From Hyphomonas sp. (GTDB lineage Bacteria; Pseudomonadota; Alphaproteobacteria; Caulobacterales; Hyphomonadaceae): a DNA stretch of 64,000 nucleotides. The translations under genes and the position numbers were made by a program. The stretch lies in NCBI RefSeq assembly GCF_013823385.1, contig NZ_PNMA01000019.1, positions 1 to 64,000 on the forward strand. The letters run 5' to 3'. Below the pieces are notes generated by a model, which searched no databases, was not told the DNA's origin, and saw only the letters and a list, made by a program, of their open reading frames with translations. This document shows positions 36,414 through 45,798 of this stretch, piece by piece (position 1 is the stretch's first letter; every line of letters starts with the position of its first letter).

Positions 36414-37236
36414 ACCAGAGGCCGCCATGAGTGTCGCCATCGCAGGGATTGCCGGGCGGATGGGGCGCCAGCTGGCGGCCGTTTCGATTGACCGGGGCAT
36501 TCATATCCAGGGCGGCACCGAAGTTGCCGCCGCAAATGTGTATGGTGAAGACATCGGAATTCTTGCCGGGCGGCGTGCCATCGGGCTGAGGCCCGTGGCA
36601 GCTGTGGCAGACGCCGCTCAGGGCGCCGCTGTGTGGATTGATTTCACCCGCCCGGAAGCCACCCTCTCCGCCCTGCATGCGCTCGCCGTGACCTCGGTAC
36701 GCGCCGTGGTCATCGGCACGACGGGTTTCTCTGAGGCTGAGGAAGACGCCATCAAGGCGGCTTCTTCGCGCTTTGCAATTGTGAAGGCCGGGAATTTCTC
36801 CATCGGGGTGAACCTGCTCGAAGCGCTCACCCGTCTGGCCGCCAGCCGTCTGGGCACGGACTGGGATATCGAAGTGCTGGAAACGCATCACCGCATGAAA
36901 GCGGATGCGCCCTCGGGCACAGCCCTGATGCTGGGCGCCGCCGCTGCCGAGGGCAGGGGGGCGCCGCTCAGCGCGCTGCGGGCGCCGCCTTATGATGGCC
37001 CGGAAGCCCGCCGCGAAACCGGCAAGATCGGGTTTTCCGTGCGCCGCGCGGGCGGCGTGATTGGGGAACACGAGGTGACCTTCGGCTCCGAAAAAGAGCT
37101 GATCTGCCTTTCCCATACGGCACTTGACCGGTCGGTCTTTGCCGAGGGCGCGCTGCATGCGGCGATCTGGGCAGCGTCCCAGCCGCCGGGCCTCTACGAT
37201 ATGAACGATGTGTTGGGTCTTGGCCACACCGGCTGA
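36406..37236 (+). CDS. dapB: 4-Hydroxy-tetrahydrodipicolinate reductase
   Basis: This is the NAD(P)H-dependent second enzyme of the diaminopimelate/lysine pathway. The 276-residue protein shows the dinucleotide loop IAGIAGRMGR, the central GTTGF, the NFSIGVNLL region, and the catalytic motif ETHHRMKADAPSGTAL. The ATG at 36406 gives the usual N-terminus and overlaps the channel gene by 8 bases, which implies coupling; a longer in-frame extension inside the channel gene is not credible. Confidence 0.96.
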   Translation: MTKPEAAMSVAIAGIAGRMGRQLAAVSIDRGIHIQGGTEVAAANVYGEDIGILAGRRAIGLRPVAAVADAAQGAAVWIDFTRPEATLSALHALAVTSVRAVVIGTTGFSEAEEDAIKAASSRFAIVKAGNFSIGVNLLEALTRLAASRLGTDWDIEVLETHHRMKADAPSGTALMLGAAAAEGRGAPLSALRAPPYDGPEARRETGKIGFSVRRAGGVIGEHEVTFGSEKELICLSHTALDRSVFAEGALHAAIWAASQPPGLYDMNDVLGLGHTG

Positions 37237-37335
37237 GGAAAGCATCGCATCTTCAGCCGAATGCGCCTTGACGCGCCGCAGCATCGTGACAACGTGACGG
37301 TAGTTTAACGTTCAGGGTTGTATCCCAGTAGCGGA

Positions 37336-37740
37336 ATGATCGGCATTGTTGTTGTCAGCCATGGAAGATTGGCCCACGAGCTCGTCGCGGCAGCGGAGCA
37401 CGTCGTAGGCCGCCTTTGGCGTGCGCGGGCTGTCTCCATCGACTCAGACGACGATCTTGATCAGAAGCGCGAGCAGATCCTCGCGGCGGTCAAGGCCTGC
37501 GATGATGGCCATGGCGTGGTGGTGCTGACCGACATGTTCGGCGGCACGCCGTCCAATCTTGTCCTTTCCATTCGCGGCAATGTGCCGATGGAAATCGTCT
37601 CGGGCGCAAACCTGCCGATGCTGATCAAGCTGGCCGAAGTGCGCGAAGTTCTGAGCCTCGACGAATCGGCCCATGCCGCTGCCGAAGGTGGGCGGAAATA
37701 CGTAACCATCGCCTCCGAGCTGCTCGCCAGGCTGCCCTGA
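37336..37740 (+). CDS. PTS EIIA component, mannose/ManX type
   Basis: This 134-residue cytoplasmic protein of the EIIA-Man family has its phosphorylatable His at position 9 (IVVVSHGRLA), and LTDMFGGTPSN is the second conserved motif. In alphaproteobacteria this protein is part of a regulatory phosphorelay (EI-Ntr or EI, HPr, EIIA) rather than a sugar transporter, and no EIIB, C or D genes are present here. A TTG at 37318 is an alternative start. ptsH overlaps its stop by one base. Confidence 0.9.
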   Translation: MIGIVVVSHGRLAHELVAAAEHVVGRLWRARAVSIDSDDDLDQKREQILAAVKACDDGHGVVVLTDMFGGTPSNLVLSIRGNVPMEIVSGANLPMLIKLAEVREVLSLDESAHAAAEGGRKYVTIASELLARLP

Positions 37741-38033
37741 TGTCGAGTTCCGTTCCCACCGCGTCTGCGCGCGCAACCATTGTCAATCGCAAGGGCCTGC
37801 ATGCGCGGGCCTCTGCCAAGGTTGCCAAGCTTGCCGCCGAATATGATGCCAAGGTGATCGTGCGCCATGAAGGCGAACAGGCCGATGCCCGCTCGATCAT
37901 GGATCTGCTGATGCTGGTGGCCCATACCGGCTGCGAGATTGAGCTGACCGCGAACGGTCCTCAGGCGGTCGAGGCTGTCGAAGCCATCGCCGCGCTGGTC
38001 GCCGATGGCTTCGGGGAGCGGGACGGGGGCTGA
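37740..38033 (+). CDS. ptsH: Phosphocarrier protein HPr
   Basis: This 97-residue HPr has the active-site motif NRKGLHARASAK (His21), and the regulatory serine region ARSIMDLLML (Ser52) matches the site phosphorylated by HPr kinase. It probably forms a regulatory PTS with the preceding EIIA. The hprK gene, commonly just upstream in relatives, is not found here. It converges on leuA with a 22-base gap. Confidence 0.93.
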   Translation: MSSSVPTASARATIVNRKGLHARASAKVAKLAAEYDAKVIVRHEGEQADARSIMDLLMLVAHTGCEIELTANGPQAVEAVEAIAALVADGFGERDGG

Positions 38034-38055
38034 TCAGCCCGCCGCCAATCTCTGA

Positions 38056-39618
38056 TCAAGCCGCCTTGCTGCGCTTGGCCTTGCGAACTTCAAACTTGTT
38101 GAGCGCGTGCAGATAGGCCTTGGCGCTGGCAACCAGCGTGTCGGGGTCCGATGAGCGGCCGGTGGCCATGATGCCATCGCCATTCAGCCGTACAGAGACG
38201 GTCGCCTGCGCGTCCGTGCCGCCGGTAACGGCGTGCACCTGATAGAGTTCCAGGATCGCCTGATGTGGCACCAGCTGGCGGATGGCGTTGAACACGGCGT
38301 CCACCGGCCCATTGCCGCGCGCGATGGAATACTTGTCTTCGCCGTCGATGGTCAGGTCGATTTCGGCCGTCTGCGGACCTTCCGTGCCGGCCACAACGCG
38401 CAGGCGCTTGAAGCCGATACGCTCGCCTTCAGCCGCCAGCTGTTCATCCACCAGCGCGATGATATCGTCATCGAACACATGCTTCTTGCGGTCGGCGAGA
38501 TCCTTGAAGCGCTTGAAGGCATCGTTCAGCGCGTCGCCTTCCAGGAAATAGCCCATGGATTCAAGCTTGTCGCGGAAGGCATTGCGGCCTGACAGCTTGC
38601 CCATCACCAGCGAGGTCTTGGCCACGCCGACATCTTCGGGCTTCATGATCTCGTAGGTCTCGGAATTCTTCAGCATGCCATCTTGGTGGATGCCGCTTTC
38701 ATGCGCGAAGGCATTCTTGCCGACGATGGCCTTGTTGTACTGCACCGGAAAGCCGGTGATCCGGCTCACCATGGCAGACGCGCGGGCCAGATAGCTCGAA
38801 TTGATATTGCATTCGTAGGGCAGCGTATCCCCGCGCACCTTCATCGCCATCACGATCTCTTCAAGCGCGGCATTGCCCGCCCGTTCGCCGAGGCCGTTGA
38901 TGGTGCATTCGATCTGGCGCACGCCGTTGGAAAGACCGGCCAGCGAGTTGGCAACCGCCAGGCCAAGGTCGTTATGGCAGTGGGCAGACCAGATCACCTT
39001 GTCGGAGTTGGGGATGTTTTCGATCAGCCTGCGGATGAGCGCGCCATATTCTTCCGGGTGGGAATAGCCCACCGTATCAGGCACGTTGATCGTGGTGGCG
39101 CCCGAGGCGATCGCCGCGTCGATACATTTGCACAGGAAGTCGAACTCGGTACGGGTCGCGTCTTCCGCGCTCCACTCCACGTCATCCACCAGATTGCGGG
39201 CCTGGGCCACGGAGCGGCCGACCGCTTCCAGCACGGCATTCGGCCCCATTTTCAGCTTGTGCTTCATATGCACGGGGCTGGTGGAGATGAAGGTGTGGAT
39301 GCGCGGGCGGGCGGCCTTGCGCACGGCTTCGGCGCAGCGGTCGATATCGGCCGGGGTAGAGCGGGAGAGGCCGCAGATCACGGCGCTCCTGGACTGGGCC
39401 GCCACAGCGCTGACGGCGGCAAAGTCGCCCTCCGAGGCGGCAGGGAAGCCGGCCTCGATGATATCGACGCCCATGTCTTCCAGGAGGGTTGCCAGTTCGA
39501 GCTTTTCGTTATGCGTCATCGACGCGCCGGGCGACTGCTCGCCGTCGCGCATGGTGGTGTCGAAAATGAATACGCGGGGTTTCTTTGCGGATTTCGCAGA
39601 TGGGTCTTGGGAGGTCAT
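38056..39618 (-). CDS. leuA: 2-Isopropylmalate synthase
   Basis: LeuA condenses 2-oxoisovalerate with acetyl-CoA, the first committed step of leucine synthesis. The 520-residue protein has the HMGL-like TIM barrel (DTTMRDGEQSPGASM near residue 20, the metal-binding SAHCHNDLGLA, and GLGERAGNAALEEI) and the C-terminal LeuA dimer/regulatory domain that binds leucine. A Leu-rich leader peptide and a strong hairpin lie just upstream, suggesting leucine-dependent attenuation. Confidence 0.97.
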   Translation of the reverse strand: MTSQDPSAKSAKKPRVFIFDTTMRDGEQSPGASMTHNEKLELATLLEDMGVDIIEAGFPAASEGDFAAVSAVAAQSRSAVICGLSRSTPADIDRCAEAVRKAARPRIHTFISTSPVHMKHKLKMGPNAVLEAVGRSVAQARNLVDDVEWSAEDATRTEFDFLCKCIDAAIASGATTINVPDTVGYSHPEEYGALIRRLIENIPNSDKVIWSAHCHNDLGLAVANSLAGLSNGVRQIECTINGLGERAGNAALEEIVMAMKVRGDTLPYECNINSSYLARASAMVSRITGFPVQYNKAIVGKNAFAHESGIHQDGMLKNSETYEIMKPEDVGVAKTSLVMGKLSGRNAFRDKLESMGYFLEGDALNDAFKRFKDLADRKKHVFDDDIIALVDEQLAAEGERIGFKRLRVVAGTEGPQTAEIDLTIDGEDKYSIARGNGPVDAVFNAIRQLVPHQAILELYQVHAVTGGTDAQATVSVRLNGDGIMATGRSSDPDTLVASAKAYLHALNKFEVRKAKRSKAA

Positions 39619-39672
39619 GGTTTTGCGTCGCTCAGCGGGATGTAGGGAAGAAAAGGGTTCTTTTTCTAATGT

Positions 39673-39724
39673 CCCCTGGCCGCGCGACCGCCCTCAGACT
39701 CGGGCGTCGGTCCCCGGCCAGGGG
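39673..39724 (-). promoter_or_regulatory. Hairpin in the leuA leader, probable attenuator
   Basis: CCCCTGGCC (39673-39681) and GGCCAGGGG (39716-39724) form a perfect 9-base outer stem. The sequence inside (GACCG...CGGTC, GCCC...GGGC) extends the pairing, with the leader stop codon in the loop. On the minus strand the stem is followed by AT-rich DNA and TTTTCTT about 18 bases later, a weak terminator run. Ribosome position on the leader could decide whether this hairpin forms. Confidence 0.55.
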
Positions 39725-39762
39725 CCGGTAAGCAGGCGAAGAAGGGGCAGAACTTTGCGCAT
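39694..39762 (-). CDS. Leader peptide of leuA, 22 residues
   Basis: The frame encodes MRKVLPLLRLLTGPWPGTDA-Arg-Val and stops within the loop of the leuA leader hairpin. Five of residues 5-11 are leucine. Placement, length and the Leu run are what is expected of a leucine attenuator. The ribosome binding site is weak. It ends 75 bases before the leuA start codon. Confidence 0.6.
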   Translation of the reverse strand: MRKVLPLLRLLTGPWPGTDARV

Positions 39763-39769
39763 GGCCACT

Positions 39770-40519
39770 CTAATCACCGGCCTCAGCGGCGCTGTCAACC
39801 GGGGAAGCTGTCTCGTCCGCAATAATTTGCCGCGCGCGGGCGGCCCGGCGCCGGAAATAGACATATCCGCCCGCATAAACGGCGACGGCCGCCAAAGCGG
39901 TCAGGATCGCGATGCCCAGATTGCCCTGAAGCGCCGCCAGCAAGCTGCGCCCGGCAAAGGCGACAAGGGCAATCTTCGGAATAATGCCGACGCCCATGCC
40001 AATCCAGAAATCGCGGAACTTGGCGCTGCTGACGCCGAACGCCATGTTCACCAGCAGGAAGGGGCCGGTGGGTACATTGCGCACAATTGCACTCGTCACC
40101 AGCGCGTTGCGCCCGACAAAGCGTGACAGCTTCTGCGCGCTGCCCCCTGCATAGCGGCGGAAGGCCTGTTCCCCGGCTGCCCGGCCAACCCAGAAGGTCA
40201 GCCCGCCGGAAATCATGTTGGCGATCCAGGAATAGCCCGCCCCATACCATGGCCCGAACACCGCCACGGCCGCAGCGATCAGCGCAAATTGCGGAATGCC
40301 CACAAAGGCGGCCACGCAGAATACGGCGATCACGGCCACCAGCCCCCAGGGGCTTCCGCTGAGCGTTGCCATCCAGCCGGTCACCCTATCGGCATCGGGC
40401 AGCAGCCCGGCCTTGCCAGCGGCAAACACCCCGGCAATCACCAACAGAAGGCCGACTCCCAGAAGGATCGCGCGCCGCGAGGCGGGCGGGCTGCTGGAGG
40501 AGAGGTTGGTGTCGCTCAT
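39770..40519 (-). CDS. TVP38/TMEM64 (DedA-like, SNARE-assoc) membrane protein
   Basis: This 249-residue inner-membrane protein has about six hydrophobic segments. The central VGIPQFALIAAAVAVFGPWYGAG and FWVGRAAGEQAFRRY segments belong to the SNARE_assoc/VTT domain shared with DedA and TVP38, now linked to lipid scrambling or flippase activity. The ATG at 40519 precedes the first hydrophobic helix and follows GAGAGCG. The transported lipid is unknown. Its stop lies 8 bases before the leuA leader ORF. Confidence 0.82.
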   Translation of the reverse strand: MSDTNLSSSSPPASRRAILLGVGLLLVIAGVFAAGKAGLLPDADRVTGWMATLSGSPWGLVAVIAVFCVAAFVGIPQFALIAAAVAVFGPWYGAGYSWIANMISGGLTFWVGRAAGEQAFRRYAGGSAQKLSRFVGRNALVTSAIVRNVPTGPFLLVNMAFGVSSAKFRDFWIGMGVGIIPKIALVAFAGRSLLAALQGNLGIAILTALAAVAVYAGGYVYFRRRAARARQIIADETASPVDSAAEAGD

Positions 40520-40572
40520 CGCGCTCTCGTGCGCTGAAAGCCCGGAAGCGTCAATCTGGACGGGGCAGGGCG

Positions 40573-41541
40573 TTATGCATTGGCCAGGAAGGTGTCGCTC
40601 ATCGCCCACAGCCTCTCCGCGCGGGCCTCGTCGCTGATCCATTCGCGGGCATGCTCATAGCGCTGGCTTGCCGGTGTGGCGGCCTTGGCAATGTCGCAGT
40701 CTTCGCAATAGACTCCGCCTTTGCCGTCCAGCTTGGGAGAGGTGGCCGCCCAGACGGTGGTGGAGGCGCCCTGTTCGGGCGTCTTGAACATAGCCTTGAC
40801 CCTCTCGGGCAGCGTGCCATCGGGATTCTTCCAGCCGAGCACGACCATTTCCTCGTCCGGCAGATGGCGCTGCAGATTGGTGAAGATCCCGCCCGGATGC
40901 ACGGAGAAGGCCCGGATGCCATTGCCGCGCTCGCGCAGGTCTACCCCCAGCGCAAAGAGGGCGTTGGAGGATTTGGATTGTCCGTAGGCTTCCCATTTGT
41001 CGTATTTGCGGGACTGGTAGTTCGGATCATCCCAGATCACGTCCGAGAGGATATGCCCCGTCGAGGACAGCGCCACCACGCGCGCGCCGTCCGCTGCGCG
41101 CAGCGAAGGCAGCAGCCCCTGATACAGGCCGAAATGGCCCAGATGATTGGTCCCGAACTGGCTTTCCCAGCCATTCCCGACGCGTGCCAGCGGGCAGGCC
41201 ATGATCCCGGCATTGTTGATCAGGAGGTGCAGCTTCGGCGTGGCTGCTACATGCTCCTGCGCAAACCGGCGCACGCTGGCCTGGTCGGCAAGGTCCATCG
41301 CGGCAACGCTGACGCCGTTGATGCCGGCGAGCGCTTCCCGCGCCACATCCGGCCGCCGGGCGGGCACGGTCACCTTTGCCCCGGCCTCGGCCAGCGCGCG
41401 GACGGTTTCCAGCCCGATGCCGGAATAGCCCCCGGTCACGATGGCGTGCTTGCCGGAAAGGTCGATCCCTGCGACGACTTCCCTGGCTGTACTCTTGGCG
41501 TGAAAACCAGAGCCGAGGGGTACCTGATCATTTGCTGCCAT
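40573..41541 (-). CDS. Short-chain dehydrogenase/reductase
   Basis: This 322-residue SDR enzyme has the cofactor motif TGGYSGIG, NNAG (LLINNAGIM), the catalytic Ser in VALSSTGH and YGQSK. It resembles the retinol dehydrogenase/WW-domain oxidoreductase-like subgroup. An N-terminal extension of about 30 residues precedes the Rossmann fold. The substrate is unknown; NADP(H) is the likely cofactor. It lies 53 bases upstream of the DedA-like gene on the same strand. Confidence 0.88.
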   Translation of the reverse strand: MAANDQVPLGSGFHAKSTAREVVAGIDLSGKHAIVTGGYSGIGLETVRALAEAGAKVTVPARRPDVAREALAGINGVSVAAMDLADQASVRRFAQEHVAATPKLHLLINNAGIMACPLARVGNGWESQFGTNHLGHFGLYQGLLPSLRAADGARVVALSSTGHILSDVIWDDPNYQSRKYDKWEAYGQSKSSNALFALGVDLRERGNGIRAFSVHPGGIFTNLQRHLPDEEMVVLGWKNPDGTLPERVKAMFKTPEQGASTTVWAATSPKLDGKGGVYCEDCDIAKAATPASQRYEHAREWISDEARAERLWAMSDTFLANA

Positions 41542-41687
41542 TGCGGTTTCTCCCGTATTCTTATGTGTGTTGAGGCGATGGTAGACCCGCCTGTGGCAGG
41601 CGGCTACTGCAATCTGTCTGCTGCCTTGCCCCAGCCTTGCCCCATTCTGCCGCTAAACCCTCACACTAGGAAAAGGAGACCCGATCG

Positions 41688-42299
41688 ATGAAAAAGGTTC
41701 TCATGATGCTCGGCGCTGTCCTCGTGACGGCTGCCATCAGCCTGCCGGCCAGCGCGCAGGGCACGGCGGGACGCGTGGAGCGTACCCAGGCCGAACTCGC
41801 CATGGAGAAGGCCGAAACGGATTTTGCCAAGCTCAAGGAAACCCGAGAGGCGTCGAAAACCAAATGCGCCGCCCGGGAATATCAGGCCTGCTATGAACTC
41901 GCCGAACTCGAACGCAAGGGTCTCGGCGGCCCGCAGGATCTCTCCGCTGCGGCCAAGAACTACAAGAAAGTCTGCGATGCCAAGGATGGCCGCGGCTGCG
42001 CGGGCCTTGCCTATCTGACGGTTCAGGGCCGGGGCGTGAAGGCAAACCTCACCGAGGGCCGCCGCCTCTACAAGGCCGCGTGCGATCTGGGCGAAGTCAG
42101 CGGTTGCGCAGCCTGGGGCAACATGGCCTTCACCGGCACGGGCGGTCCGAAGGAAGTTCAGGCCGGCACCCGCGCGCTCCAGGAAGCCTGCCAGAAAGAC
42201 TATGCCTGGGCCTGCGAGCGTATTCAGACGCTGGGCGCGTTCGATCCCAATGACGCCGCGCAGCAGCGCTTGCGTCAGATCGAGAAGAAGAAAAACTAG
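41688..42299 (+). CDS. Secreted Sel1-like repeat protein, Cys-rich
   Basis: This 203-residue exported protein (signal peptide ending PASAQ at about 24) has a coiled-coil segment followed by three or more Sel1-like repeats with paired cysteines (KTKCAAREYQACYELAEL, KKVCDAKDGRGCAGLAYL, AACDLGEVSGCAAWGNM). This matches the HcpA type of disulfide-stabilised solenoid, a likely scaffold for protein contacts in the periplasm. The ribosome binding site AAAAGGAGA is strong. Its stop overlaps that of the converging bactofilin gene in the palindrome CTAG. Confidence 0.82.
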   Translation: MKKVLMMLGAVLVTAAISLPASAQGTAGRVERTQAELAMEKAETDFAKLKETREASKTKCAAREYQACYELAELERKGLGGPQDLSAAAKNYKKVCDAKDGRGCAGLAYLTVQGRGVKANLTEGRRLYKAACDLGEVSGCAAWGNMAFTGTGGPKEVQAGTRALQEACQKDYAWACERIQTLGAFDPNDAAQQRLRQIEKKKN

Positions 42300-42760
42300 C
42301 CGGCAGCGCCGGTGGGCGTTGTCTCCGGCACTTCCGTCAGCACGCTGAGAACCTTCGCCCGCTCGATATGGGCGGGCGAGCGCTCCGGCGCGATCAGCAG
42401 ATCGCCGTCAATCACCGCATTGCCCTCCACCCGCATGGACGGCGCAAAGATGGAGCCCTCAACCCGGGCGCCGGCGCTGACCTCGATCCGCCGCGCCGCA
42501 GCGACCTCTCCGATCAGTGCGCCCGCCAGCATGATCTCCCGGGCGCTGATCCGGCCCTTGATCTTTCCGGTCGCCTCAACCACCAGCGCGCCCTCGCAGT
42601 GGACGTCTCCCAAAATCTCACCGCCAAGGCGCAAGGAACCGGCCAGTGTCATATTGCCGATGACACGGCATCCGGCCGCGATAACATTGTTCGGGCCGGC
42701 CGGGGCGGAGGCCTTGGCGGGTGAGGGCGCTGGCGCCGCTCTGCCTTTGTCTTCTGCCAT
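42296..42760 (-). CDS. Bactofilin (polymer-forming cytoskeletal protein)
   Basis: This 154-residue protein has the bactofilin/DUF583 beta-helix (NNVIAAGCRVIGNMTLAGSL, GDVHCEGALVVEATGKIKG, GARVEGSIFAPSMRVEG), flanked by an Ala/Pro-rich N-terminus. Bactofilins form filaments without nucleotide and recruit cell-wall enzymes during shape changes such as stalk or bud growth. The ATG at 42760 gives the usual short N-terminus. A GH25 lysozyme gene is divergent from it 88 bases away, which suggests a shared morphogenetic role (inference). Confidence 0.85.
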   Translation of the reverse strand: MAEDKGRAAPAPSPAKASAPAGPNNVIAAGCRVIGNMTLAGSLRLGGEILGDVHCEGALVVEATGKIKGRISAREIMLAGALIGEVAAARRIEVSAGARVEGSIFAPSMRVEGNAVIDGDLLIAPERSPAHIERAKVLSVLTEVPETTPTGAAG

Positions 42761-42847
42761 TCTGCCTCTCCCTGAATAGGCCTGCCGATGAAGTGCCATC
42801 ATGACCAGCATGATCCAGAACGGGACACTTCACCACGGCCCGGCGCG

Positions 42848-43522
42848 ATGAATCTGCGCCTGCGCCTTCTGTCCGTGCTGGTCACACCCTGTCTGCTTGC
42901 ATCCTGCGGGCCAAGTGCCGCCCCGGTGGACGAGGCGCCCCGGCCTCTGCTGGCGCCGGGCGCCGAAGGCATCGACCTTTCCCACCATAATGGCGCCGTG
43001 GACTGGCCGCGCCTCTCCACCACCGGGCTCTCCTTCGTTTATCTCAAGGCCACCGAAGGGGAGAGCCATGTGGATACGCGGTTCCAGGCCAACTGGCAGA
43101 GCGCCCTGCGCCATCACTGGCAAACCGGCGCCTACCACTTTTATCTTCTCTGTCAGGATGGCCGCCGCCAGGCGGCCAATTTCATCCGCCAGGTCGAGGT
43201 GCGCAGCGACGCGCTGCCGCCGGCGGTCGATCTGGAGCATGCCCACAACTGCGCTCCGCGTGCCGGGCGCGCTGAAACGCTGGCAGACCTGAAGCTGTTC
43301 CTGGCCGAGCTGGAAGCAGAATACCGCGCCGTGCCGGTGATCTACACCACCCCTGCCTTCCACGCGGAATGGCTGGCGGGGGAGGGGTTTGACCGCCACC
43401 CCCTCTGGGTGCGTTCCCTCGAAGGGCCGCCCGGCTTGCCCCATGCCATCTGGCAGTATTCGATGAAGGGCCGCGTGCCCGGCGTCACCGGCAATGTCGA
43501 TCTCAACCGCGCGGCAGACTGA
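42848..43522 (+). CDS. GH25 family lysozyme, lipoprotein
   Basis: This 224-residue protein is anchored by a lipoprotein signal (lipobox LASC, about residue 20). It contains the catalytic fold of GH25 muramidases: GIDLSHHNGAVDW, YLKATEG, AYHFYLL, and the acidic pair in AVDLEHA. It would cleave the MurNAc-GlcNAc bonds of peptidoglycan from the periplasmic face of a membrane. The start at 42848 is chosen for the lipobox. The pairing with bactofilin is notable. Confidence 0.87.
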   Translation: MNLRLRLLSVLVTPCLLASCGPSAAPVDEAPRPLLAPGAEGIDLSHHNGAVDWPRLSTTGLSFVYLKATEGESHVDTRFQANWQSALRHHWQTGAYHFYLLCQDGRRQAANFIRQVEVRSDALPPAVDLEHAHNCAPRAGRAETLADLKLFLAELEAEYRAVPVIYTTPAFHAEWLAGEGFDRHPLWVRSLEGPPGLPHAIWQYSMKGRVPGVTGNVDLNRAAD

Positions 43523-43534
43523 CCGCTTCAAAGC

Positions 43535-44101
43535 TCAGATCAACGCCTTGCCCATGCGGATGACAGGGACGGCAACACCGTTCATTTCGGCGCCGATTGT
43601 GGGCTCGATGACGCTGTATCCACAGGCTTCATAGAGCGGCACGCCCGCCAGAGTGGCGCCCATTTCCAGCCGGGTAAAGCCTTCGGCGCGCGCGGCAGTT
43701 TCGCAGAGGGCAAGCACCCTCCGGCCGAGGCCCCGCCGGATGAAATCCGGATGGGTATACATCGCGCGGATGCGGGCAGCGTCCGTATCCGGACGAAGCA
43801 GCGCGTCATTGCGCTGCGCCATGGAATGGTCGCCGCCATAGAGCGTCGCCCGGCGGCTCCAGCCGCCCGAAGCGGCCAGCCTGCCGGTTTCCGTGTCATG
43901 GATCAGGAAATAGGTGCCGTCCGCGATCAGTGTCCGGTCCAGCCCCATGATGGCGCGCGACACCGCGATCTGCTCGGGGCTCAGAAAGCCTTTCTGCAGT
44001 TCGCCAATGGCCGCGTCCATCAGGGCGGCGATCTCCGCCTCGTCGGTTGGCACCGCAAGGCGGTGGGTGAAGCCGGAGCGAGGCGAAGACCTGTCAGTCA
44101 T
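43535..44101 (-). CDS. GNAT-family N-acetyltransferase
   Basis: This 188-residue protein has the GNAT core: HPDFIRRGLGRRVLALCETAARAEGF for acetyl-CoA binding, followed by ATLAGVPLYEACGYSVIEP. It lies at the downstream end of ilvC, separated by 14 bases, on the same strand. The substrate is unknown. Confidence 0.83.
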   Translation of the reverse strand: MTDRSSPRSGFTHRLAVPTDEAEIAALMDAAIGELQKGFLSPEQIAVSRAIMGLDRTLIADGTYFLIHDTETGRLAASGGWSRRATLYGGDHSMAQRNDALLRPDTDAARIRAMYTHPDFIRRGLGRRVLALCETAARAEGFTRLEMGATLAGVPLYEACGYSVIEPTIGAEMNGVAVPVIRMGKALI

Positions 44102-44115
44102 GTGTGGCCAGGGCC

Positions 44116-45186
<1,071 letters not shown>

Positions 45187-45798
45187 TCAAACGGCGTCGC
45201 AGCTCCAGTCGCCACTGAAATTGGCGACACCGATGACAAGATTGTTGAGCTGGGTAATCGCGTCCTCGGCGCCGGCAAGGCGCGAGAAGTTGAGGGTGCG
45301 ATCCCCCGCATTGATACGTGTAATGATGTCGTGGCTGTCCACGATCAGGCGGATGCTGCGCGACCCGTCCGGGTTCAGAACGACCGCTTCGCGCGGGCCA
45401 TATCCGGCAGGCGGCGCGGCAGCGATCCCGGCAGCGGCCTCTTTCACCCCGGCGGCCACATCCATCGGCAGCGCCGTGCGCAGCTTGCAGGCAGGCGCCT
45501 TTGTCGCTGCTGCGCCGGGCACGGACCGGGCCTCCAGCATCTGATAAGGGCCTTCCTCGATCACATAATAGACATAGGCTGCGCCGCTGGCAGACTGGGT
45601 GTCGATAATGCGCAGCCAGGCTTCGGGCGCTGCGCCGAAGAGGCCCTCGCCCTTGCTGGCAATCCCGGCAGAGTGGGCCACATCGCAGTCAAGCCGTTCC
45701 TGATCATTCGTGGCCGGAGCACATGGCGCCGCCTGCGCCGCCGCCATCAGGGGCAGGGCGGTCAGCATCATCGCGGCCAGGGCCAGGCGCAGGGACAT
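45187..45798 (-). CDS. Secreted hypothetical protein, 203 residues
   Basis: A signal peptide (about 1-23, ending AAAQAA) precedes a soluble domain with five cysteines that may form disulfides. I do not recognise the family. It overlaps ilvN by one base (start in its stop codon) and lies before ilvC, so it is translationally coupled to the ilv genes. Whether it serves branched-chain metabolism or merely shares the transcript is not known. Confidence 0.7.
   Translation of the reverse strand: MSLRLALAAMMLTALPLMAAAQAAPCAPATNDQERLDCDVAHSAGIASKGEGLFGAAPEAWLRIIDTQSASGAAYVYYVIEEGPYQMLEARSVPGAAATKAPACKLRTALPMDVAAGVKEAAAGIAAAPPAGYGPREAVVLNPDGSRSIRLIVDSHDIITRINAGDRTLNFSRLAGAEDAITQLNNLVIGVANFSGDWSCDAV

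Noticed and set aside
37305-37320. CtrA site before the EIIA gene
   Set aside because: Only a single TTAAC half site is present, without a partner at seven bases.
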